From the NCBI GenBank assembly GCA_963723965.1, contig CAVRSV010000006.1:248001-312000 (forward strand): DNA of 64,000 bases, read 5' to 3'. The stretch is from JARRKC01 sp963723965. GTDB lineage: Bacteria > Acidobacteriota > UBA6911 > RPQK01 > JAPXNP01. Positions 58,358-64,000 of the stretch are shown here, piece after piece; position 1 is the stretch's first letter; each line of letters opens with the position of its first letter. The translations under genes were made by a program, and so were the position numbers. The notes under the pieces were generated by a model. The model searched no databases. It was not told the origin of the DNA and saw only the letters and a program-made list of their open reading frames with translations.

Positions 58358-59173
58358 ATGATCGACACACGCTATTTGGTTTCCGCAATCCTCGGCGCCC
58401 TCCACCGACGTAAGTTTGAGGCGGTGAGGACGTTCTCTCTGTTTCTGGGATACAGTAGGAGCGGCCACAGCCTGATCGGTTCTCTTCTTGATGCCCACAA
58501 GAATATCGTCGTGTCCCACGAGCTCAATGTGCTTGATCTGGTTCTGAAGGGTTATTCACTGGATCAGATCAACTATCTGATTCTCAGAAACTCACGGGTT
58601 CATGCCGCCAAGGGGCGACGTTGGAGTGGTTATAGCTATGTAGTCAAGGGTCAGTGGCAGGGTTCTTTCGAGGAGGTTCATGTTCTTGGCGACAAGAAGG
58701 GGGGAGCGTCCTCCACCCTCCTCCACCAGCATCCCGACCTTCTCTCCAGGCTCGCTCAACTGTCCCCGGTGCCGGTGAACCTGATCCACGTAATTCGGAA
58801 TCCCTTCGATATCATCGCCACCCGGTATCGACGGTTTCAGGATCGCAAAAGGCAGCATGGAGCGACGATCTGCGAGATAACCGAGAACCTCTATACTCAG
58901 GTGCAGGTCATGGGTCGGATCAAGACACAGGCCGCATTTCCCTGCCACGACGTGTACTACGAGGATTTGTTCAAGGATCCCGCCGCAGTGATCGAAGGCT
59001 TGTTGGACCATCTTGGCGTTGAAGTCTATGCCGGGTATGTGGAAGCCTGCACTGATATCCTCTATGAGACCCCGCACCGGAGCAGACTGGAAATCCCCTG
59101 GACGGATCAGGAACTCGACCGTGTGAACTGGATTATTTCAGCGATCCCTTTTTTGAGTCATTACACCTTCTAG
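58358..59173 (+). CDS. Sulfotransferase
   Basis: A ~271-residue sulfotransferase. The 5'-phosphosulfate loop is seen in FSLFLGYSRSGHSLIGSLLD (GYSRSGHS), and the 3'-phosphate site in VNLIHVIRNPFDIIATRYRR (RNPFD). VYYEDLFKDPAAVIEGLLDH and the ending IISAIPFLSHYTF fit. It transfers sulfate from PAPS to a hydroxyl; substrate unknown. The start ATG at 58358 has no strong ribosome site; longer readings add Pro-rich sequence. The gene is less GC-rich by eye than its neighbours (many AT-ending codons), a possible sign of transfer. It is alone, with no PAPS-synthesis genes nearby. Confidence 0.85.
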   Translation: MIDTRYLVSAILGALHRRKFEAVRTFSLFLGYSRSGHSLIGSLLDAHKNIVVSHELNVLDLVLKGYSLDQINYLILRNSRVHAAKGRRWSGYSYVVKGQWQGSFEEVHVLGDKKGGASSTLLHQHPDLLSRLAQLSPVPVNLIHVIRNPFDIIATRYRRFQDRKRQHGATICEITENLYTQVQVMGRIKTQAAFPCHDVYYEDLFKDPAAVIEGLLDHLGVEVYAGYVEACTDILYETPHRSRLEIPWTDQELDRVNWIISAIPFLSHYTF

Positions 59174-59551
59174 CGCGAGAAGGATGCTGTCTACCGGGAG
59201 AAGGTCGAAGTACCGTCCTGGAATACGCCGATCACGATGATCGGAGAGGGCAGGGACAACTGGGACAGCCAACCCTCGGAACCCAGGCTGTGCGACATCT
59301 CGACAGGAAGCCCGAAGATCGGTCGCCGGCGCGGGACGCCAGCTCGACGATGTGGGAGCAGCGAAGAGAACAGTCGAGCCCTTCCCCTGCCAGGCAGCGG
59401 TTCCCCGCTGAGCCCCCCTCTCGCAGCGGAGCAGATCCTGTCGACCTTGGCTCACCTGTAAAAAAGTCTTGTGCGCGAGTTACAATAATGGTTTAATTAC
59501 ACAACTCTTATTTACTTTCCAGTCATTGCTTCATAGTTGAGAGGGGGAGAA
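59174..59551 (+). other. Intergenic leader, AT-rich, upstream of the duplicated secreted protein
   Basis: 378 bases without a gene. The last ~90 bases are notably AT-rich (TAAAAAAGTC, TTTAATTACACAAC, TTATTTACTTTCC) and should carry the promoter; TTGAGAGGGGGAGAA just before 59552 is a very strong ribosome site. No inverted repeat was found. Confidence 0.45.
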
Positions 59552-60346
59552 ATGAACCGACTACGGTCCGTGTTCGTGCTGCTGGTAGTTTGTCTGGCCA
59601 TGCCGATCCTGGCGACCGCTCAGGATCAGCAGACCGTCTATACCTACGTCGCTGAGTGGCAGGTCGACAGGGCACACTGGTCCGATTTCGCTCAAATGGT
59701 CGAAAAGCGGGATAAGCCGGTGCTCGACCGATTGATGGACGATGGAACGATCATCGAGTACGGATTCGATGAGACGGTGGTCCACAGCGAGGACGGCTAC
59801 ACTCACAGCATGTGGTGGGTGTCCCCGAAAGTGGGAAACCTCGAGAAGGTCCTGACTGCCTTCGAAGAGTCCGCAAATACATCGGACATGAGCTATGCCG
59901 ACGAGATGAAAGCCATCGCAGCCTCGGTGAAACGCCACCAGGACGCGATTCTGTCTTCGATCGACTACAACACCAAGGCGGGCTCCCACCCGGGATCCTA
60001 CTTCCTGTTGACGGCACTGACGGTCAAGGAGGGACAGAATGCTCGATTCAATGAGGTCTACAAGAGCTTCTTCGTTCCACTCTACCGGGAGTTGATGGAC
60101 CAGGGCCAGGTCCTCGGATATGGAATGGATCAGGAGTGGATTCACCAGGCACCGGTGAACACTCGCTATGTCTGGGTCGTCGTCTCCGGTCCCGACGCAA
60201 TCACGGCGATGGAGGATGCCTTCAATGCCAAGATGGAGGGGATGGACTCAACCTCCCGAGCCGGCATCCGGGCCATTTTTGACCAAATCACCGAGCCGAA
60301 CCACCGCGATTCCATGACGCGGCTGATTTACTCGCAAATGAAGTGA
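59552..60346 (+). CDS. Exported protein with two copies of a dimeric alpha/beta-barrel-like domain
   Basis: A 264-residue protein with a signal peptide (VFVLLVVCLAMPILATAQ). It has two related halves: residues ~30-105 with VYTYVAEWQVDRAHWSDFAQ and LMDDGTIIEYGFDETVVHSE, and ~150-225 with YFLLTALTVKEGQNARFNEV and LMDQGQVLGYGMDQEWIHQA. Each half runs strand, helix, LMDxGxxxxYGxD, strand, helix, suggesting a ferredoxin-like fold of the dimeric alpha/beta-barrel kind. A histidine follows each core (VHSEDG, IHQAP), a possible haem or metal ligand but unproven. Function unknown. The gene is preceded by an unusually strong ribosome site and AT-rich promoter region, so it may be well expressed. Confidence 0.8.
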   Translation: MNRLRSVFVLLVVCLAMPILATAQDQQTVYTYVAEWQVDRAHWSDFAQMVEKRDKPVLDRLMDDGTIIEYGFDETVVHSEDGYTHSMWWVSPKVGNLEKVLTAFEESANTSDMSYADEMKAIAASVKRHQDAILSSIDYNTKAGSHPGSYFLLTALTVKEGQNARFNEVYKSFFVPLYRELMDQGQVLGYGMDQEWIHQAPVNTRYVWVVVSGPDAITAMEDAFNAKMEGMDSTSRAGIRAIFDQITEPNHRDSMTRLIYSQMK

Positions 60347-60408
60347 ATTCGGCGGGCGCAGACGGTCTCCGCCCATTTACCCGGGACTGATCTGCGTCCG
60401 CTTCCTCA

Positions 60409-62109
60409 TCAATACCGCCAGCTCGTCGTGTCGGCTCCTTCCGGGGCCGTTTTCAGGATGTGATCGATCATCTCGGGAAACATCCGGACGTACAGATCCA
60501 GACTTCCTTCCGCGGCGGAACCTTCCGCATTTCCGGTCCAGCAATGGGGCATCCGCTCGCGAAAAGCGATGGTCCCTTCAAAAGCCGGATCCTTGGCGCT
60601 CTTGAGGAAGTCCTCCAGCAGATGCGCCGCATTGTTGAGGTAGAACGTGTCCATGTCCCCCATATAGATGTGCATCTTCCCCGCAAGCTTCGGTCCGAGG
60701 GTGCCCCAGTCTTCGCGCAGAATCCTGCCGATATCGTACTTCTTCCAGTGCTCGGCGGTGTCCGGATCGATGTCCCCCGTTGCGGGATCCCAGAGCGGAC
60801 GCGGATAGCCCTCGTCATCGGTGGGCCCGAAGACGGCCTGAAAGATGCCCATCTGCTCTCCCGTGCGACCGTGCGAGCCGAGGACCCGCTCGAGCCGGTT
60901 GTAGCTCTCGTAGGTGGTCAGAACGACCCCGGTCGTCGTCCGGGCCAGCGGCAGATCGATCTTCTTCCAGGGAGAGGGCAGATAATAGGCGTTCTTCGAC
61001 TCATACACATTGAAGGTCTGAAACCATCGGAAGTCGACCGGGTCGGGACAATAGGCCCAGCACCCATTGTAGTCGTCCGGATAGAAGACCTGGACAGCCA
61101 GAGAGATCCAGCCGCCGGTCGAGCCGCCGTGCATGACCCGGGCCCAGGGTTCCCCGATGCAGTGGTACTTCTTCTCGATGAATGGAATCAGATCGTAGGT
61201 AATGGCATCGCCGTAGGGCCCGTTGTTGGCCGAGTTCACGGCGTAGGAATCATCGTAGTAAGGAGTCGGATGCTGGATCCAGATGACGACCGCCCGCGGA
61301 TAGTTCGCCGAGGTCCACTGGCGGTACCATTCATACCCTGCTTCGGCATAGCGTCGCGCGTTTCCGGTCATGTCGTCCGACGGAGGGCGCTCGCGGAAGT
61401 TGAAGGGGCCCGAGGGAAAGTGCCCATGGTGGATCACGAGCGGATAACGGGCTTCGGGGTGTTCACTCCAGCCGTCGGGCAACAGGACGATCACGCCCAT
61501 CTCCATCCTGCGCCCCCAGAACCGTGACAGGCGGGGGCTCTCGAAGCGATCGTACTTGACGTATTCGGTTTCCTCGACAGGAGGGCGATCGGGCATGATC
61601 TGGTCCATCAGGATTTCGATCCTCTGGCCGCTCTCACCCGAGATCTCGATATCCACCGGCACAGAGTAGAGGTTTCCGGGGGACCGATTCCATTGCTGGC
61701 CCTCCCAGTGGTCCATGGGCAGCTTCAGGACATGGCCGTCGGCGCGATGGAAGGTCTCGTAGATATGCAGTACAGCCTGCGCCCGATATTTCCCTGGAGG
61801 AATGTCGGCAACACTGTCGATGGGATAACCTAAAACGTCGGCGTCGATGGCCACCTTCTGCCCAGGTTTCAAAGCCTCCACGTCGACCCCGAAGATCAAC
61901 TGCGAACCGGGAAAAGGACTGATCTGAAAGCGGGGCTCGCCCCTCAGGACGTTTGAGATGGCCAACAGGACGCGCCCGTCCAGAGGTTTCGCCGAAACGT
62001 CGCCCGAAAATGCGATCTCGATCCTCGGACCCGGCGATTCAGCCTGAAGAGCCGGACCGCAGGAGAGAATCAACAGGATGCCAAGGACTCTGAGACTCCA
62101 ATTTGTCAT
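60409..62109 (-). CDS. Exported esterase-type alpha/beta hydrolase
   Basis: A 566-residue protein with a signal peptide (LGILLILSCGPALQAES). The first ~190 residues are a beta-rich domain (EIAFSGDVSAKPLDGRVLLA, GKYRAQAVLHIYETFHRADG). The catalytic domain has PLVIHHGHFPSG (oxyanion region) and the nucleophile in MHGGSTGGWISLAVQVFYPD (G-G-S-T-G-G), with acid candidates around IYMGDMDTFYLN and the His in ERMPHCWTG. The family is the putative-esterase (D-type) set, including feruloyl or acetyl esterases and mycolyltransferase-like members. Such N-terminally extended forms are common in Acidobacteriota and Bacteroidota and of unknown specificity. ATG at 62109 is well placed for the signal peptide. 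Confidence 0.85.
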   Translation of the reverse strand: MTNWSLRVLGILLILSCGPALQAESPGPRIEIAFSGDVSAKPLDGRVLLAISNVLRGEPRFQISPFPGSQLIFGVDVEALKPGQKVAIDADVLGYPIDSVADIPPGKYRAQAVLHIYETFHRADGHVLKLPMDHWEGQQWNRSPGNLYSVPVDIEISGESGQRIEILMDQIMPDRPPVEETEYVKYDRFESPRLSRFWGRRMEMGVIVLLPDGWSEHPEARYPLVIHHGHFPSGPFNFRERPPSDDMTGNARRYAEAGYEWYRQWTSANYPRAVVIWIQHPTPYYDDSYAVNSANNGPYGDAITYDLIPFIEKKYHCIGEPWARVMHGGSTGGWISLAVQVFYPDDYNGCWAYCPDPVDFRWFQTFNVYESKNAYYLPSPWKKIDLPLARTTTGVVLTTYESYNRLERVLGSHGRTGEQMGIFQAVFGPTDDEGYPRPLWDPATGDIDPDTAEHWKKYDIGRILREDWGTLGPKLAGKMHIYMGDMDTFYLNNAAHLLEDFLKSAKDPAFEGTIAFRERMPHCWTGNAEGSAAEGSLDLYVRMFPEMIDHILKTAPEGADTTSWRY

Positions 62110-62306
62110 GGACCGATCCTTTCGGTTGAGATTTTCAGGTCTTTCGTCGCCAGATGCCAGGGGGAACGGTGAGATGGAGCTGGAGAATCCCCCAAAAGGG
62201 CCGATTTGATCAGCCGGTCAGGGTTCCCCCAAAGACCATGCTGGGCATGGCTCCAGCCTCTGGACTCCGGACCCGGACTTCTCCGATCCTGCCGATATTG
62301 TCCGGC

Positions 62307-64000
62307 TCAATCGCACTTCAGGGCCTGGACCGGACTCACGCGGGTTGCTCGGCGGGCCGGTAAGAGGCATGCGAGAACGGCGGCAGCGGAAAGCCCCAGA
62401 CAGACCAAAACAAAGGTCTGGACGTCTGTCGGACTGACTCCGTAGAGCTGGCTTCGGAGGGATCTCGTGAGCGCTATCGAAATCATGACTCCCACCACCT
62501 GACCAGTTCCCGTCAGCAGCAGCCCACGGCTCAATACCCACCTGAGGAGATCCCCGCTCTGCGCGCCCAGTGCCATGCGCAGGGCCAGTTCCTTCGTCCC
62601 CCGCGTGACGCGATAGGAAAGGAGCGCGTAGGTTCCCAGCAGGGCCAGCAGCAGGGCGATTGCGGCCAGAGACGACACGAGCAGGAATATCAGCCGCGGT
62701 GGGAGGACCGCATCGGCGATGACTTTGTCCATCGTACGCAAGCGGGACACGGGCACGGTCGGGTCCACCGAGAGGATGGCCTTGCGGACCGGATCCGCGA
62801 GATCGCCCGGCCTTCGTTCCGCCCAGATCGCCAAGTCGGCCGAGAAGGGGACAGACTGCTGGTACGAGGTGTAGACGCCTGCTCGAAGCCCTTTGTCCAG
62901 TCCATCCTGTCGAACATCGCCGACGACCCCGACGATCCTGCAGGATTGTCCGTTGAGCCGGACCCTGCTCCCGACGGGATCCTTGTTCTTCCAGAACTCC
63001 TCGGCCAGCGTCTCATTGATGAGGATCGTCGGCGGCGCGCCCTGACGGTCCTCTTCGGTCAGCAAGCGGCCGCTGCGCAGGGGAATACCGAGGGTGGAGA
63101 AATAGCCCGGGCTGGCCGATTCGAGGAAAGCCCACACGGATTGGCTTTCCGGGTCGGATCGGCCTTCGATCGCGAGGGTCACCGTGCTGGTCGCCCCTGT
63201 CACAGGCAAGGACTCTGCCAGCCCGGCGGATCGGACCCCGGGAAGGGCCGAGACCCGCTGCAGGACCCGCTGAAAATAGGCTCTTCGCCTCTGGGTGTCG
63301 GTATGTGGCGGCAAATTGAGCTGCATGGTCAGCACCTGATCGGTGCGGCAGCCGGGATCGACCCTCGAGAAGCGGACCAGGGTCTTCAACAGCAGCCCGG
63401 CCCCGATCAGCAACACGACGGTCAAGGCCGTTTGAAGCACGACCAAAGCATGCTGCGCAGAGCGCCTTCGGGAAGGGCCGGCGACGCTTCGCGCGCCCTT
63501 CAGCAAGTCGAAAGTCCCGCCATGATTGAGATGCGTCAACGGCAGCAGGGCGAAGACAGCACCCACGGCAACCGCGATGAGGAAGATCGAGCCCAATACG
63601 GCGGCGCCGATCTCGACGCGGGGGAGTCCGACGACGATCCCTGCCAGCACCAGATTGATCAGTCGGCATCCCGCCAAAGACAGCCCCAGGCCGAAAAGGG
63701 CCGCCGCCAGCGACAGTGTCAGGCCTTCGATGAAGACCTGACGGAGAATCCGCAGACGATTCGCTCCCAGTGCCGTCCGGACTGCAATCTCGGACTGCCG
63801 CCCCAGTCCCTGCTCGAGCAGGAGGCCGGCCGTGTTCACGACGGCAATGACGAGCAGGATGGAGGCGGCCCCCATGAGGATCCAGAGGAAGGTTCGGTAG
63901 CTCCCACGCTGAGCCTCTTGGAGTCCGGCGACCTCGATGCCCCAGTCCTTATTCTCCTTGTGCCTTTGCTCTAATCGCGTCGCGATCAACTCCATTTCGG
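62307..64000 (-). CDS. FtsX-type ABC permease (MacB/ADOP-like), 5' end beyond the window
   Basis: At least 563 residues; the frame is still open at the window edge, so the start lies beyond 64000. Two FtsX domains each have a block of membrane helices: first FLWILMGAASILLVIAVVNT and SEIAVRTALGANRLRILRQV; second ILLVSSLAAIALLLALLGTY-like helices and KELALRMALGAQSGDLLRWV. The periplasmic MacB-like part between them shows GVRSAGLAESLPVTG, YFSTLGIPLRSGRLLTEEDR and CRIVGVVGDVRQDG. The C-terminus ends RRATRVSPVQALKCD, typical for acidobacterial ADOP permeases, which often carry an N-terminal PadR-associated domain. The exported substrate is unknown. Confidence 0.88.
   Translation of the reverse strand, partial: EMELIATRLEQRHKENKDWGIEVAGLQEAQRGSYRTFLWILMGAASILLVIAVVNTAGLLLEQGLGRQSEIAVRTALGANRLRILRQVFIEGLTLSLAAALFGLGLSLAGCRLINLVLAGIVVGLPRVEIGAAVLGSIFLIAVAVGAVFALLPLTHLNHGGTFDLLKGARSVAGPSRRRSAQHALVVLQTALTVVLLIGAGLLLKTLVRFSRVDPGCRTDQVLTMQLNLPPHTDTQRRRAYFQRVLQRVSALPGVRSAGLAESLPVTGATSTVTLAIEGRSDPESQSVWAFLESASPGYFSTLGIPLRSGRLLTEEDRQGAPPTILINETLAEEFWKNKDPVGSRVRLNGQSCRIVGVVGDVRQDGLDKGLRAGVYTSYQQSVPFSADLAIWAERRPGDLADPVRKAILSVDPTVPVSRLRTMDKVIADAVLPPRLIFLLVSSLAAIALLLALLGTYALLSYRVTRGTKELALRMALGAQSGDLLRWVLSRGLLLTGTGQVVGVMISIALTRSLRSQLYGVSPTDVQTFVLVCLGLSAAAVLACLLPARRATRVSPVQALKCD

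Noticed and set aside
1..64000. tRNA, rRNA, CRISPR arrays, prophage or insertion sequences with transposases.
   Set aside because: None was recognised by reading; a tRNA or RNA-family scan was not possible, so short RNAs could have been missed.

Overview
The window is GC-rich DNA, roughly 60-65% by eye. The gene content is typical of a Gram-negative soil or sediment bacterium, most likely Acidobacteriota. The signs are very large secreted modular proteins, PadR regulators with permease-prefix domains, FtsX-type permeases of the ADOP kind, secreted proteins of the 'FSGTWVLN' type, Tat-exported oxidoreductases, sulfatases and DUF1080 hydrolases. This assignment is inferred from gene content; the window holds no rRNA, tRNA or ribosomal protein marker.

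Region by region. 1-3.2 kb: the end of lgt, a YedF/DsrE-like protein, a malic enzyme whose last ~80 codons are displaced by one frameshift, and a small secreted protein. 3.3-10.1 kb: a 1565-residue RHS/YD-repeat protein carrying an inserted proprotein-convertase P domain, closely followed by a secreted YD/Fn3 protein. 10.3-16.1 kb: a TOBE protein, a Gly/Met-rich secreted protein, OsmC, a thioredoxin-fold selenoprotein (in-frame UGA, UxxC motif, SECIS-like hairpin), a DUF839 remnant, a hybrid histidine kinase and a decayed Ser/Thr kinase. 16.4-29.8 kb: a 1616-residue double-propeller secreted protein, a GH140-like hydrolase, NrtS-like and berberine-bridge-like oxidase genes, truA, a truncated alginate-export porin, a PadR-membrane fusion behind three 15-bp-phased repeats, and a metallo-beta-lactamase-fold protein.

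30-48.6 kb: a 1945-residue secreted protein, two sulfatases, a TPR protein, a DUF1080 protein, two enolase-superfamily enzymes, an alpha/beta hydrolase and a Tat-exported Gfo/Idh oxidoreductase. Copies of a 78-bp inverted-repeat element sit directly at the stop codons of two of these genes. 48.9-64 kb: a methyltransferase, a VapBC pair, a CrtO-like membrane protein, a complete sugar ABC importer (ATPase, permease with an unusual inserted domain, binding lipoprotein), a coupled DUF5674 pair, an ECF sigma factor broken by a frameshift with a coupled small membrane protein, a DUF296 protein, a sulfotransferase, an internally duplicated secreted protein, a secreted esterase and an FtsX-type permease running off the window.

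How it fits together: sulfatases, GH140-like hydrolase, DUF1080, enolase-superfamily dehydratases, Gfo/Idh and the ribose/xylose-type importer suggest use of sulfated or plant-type polysaccharides and their sugar acids. This is inference; the genes are not one operon. The three giant secreted proteins and the post-RHS protein share a C-terminal beta-rich module. The clearest unusual system is the UGA-encoded selenoprotein at 11966-12523. The window also holds several gene remnants (DUF839, Ser/Thr kinase, acyl-CoA ligase, SDR, porin 5' end) and two single-base frameshifts in otherwise intact genes, which may be real or assembly errors.
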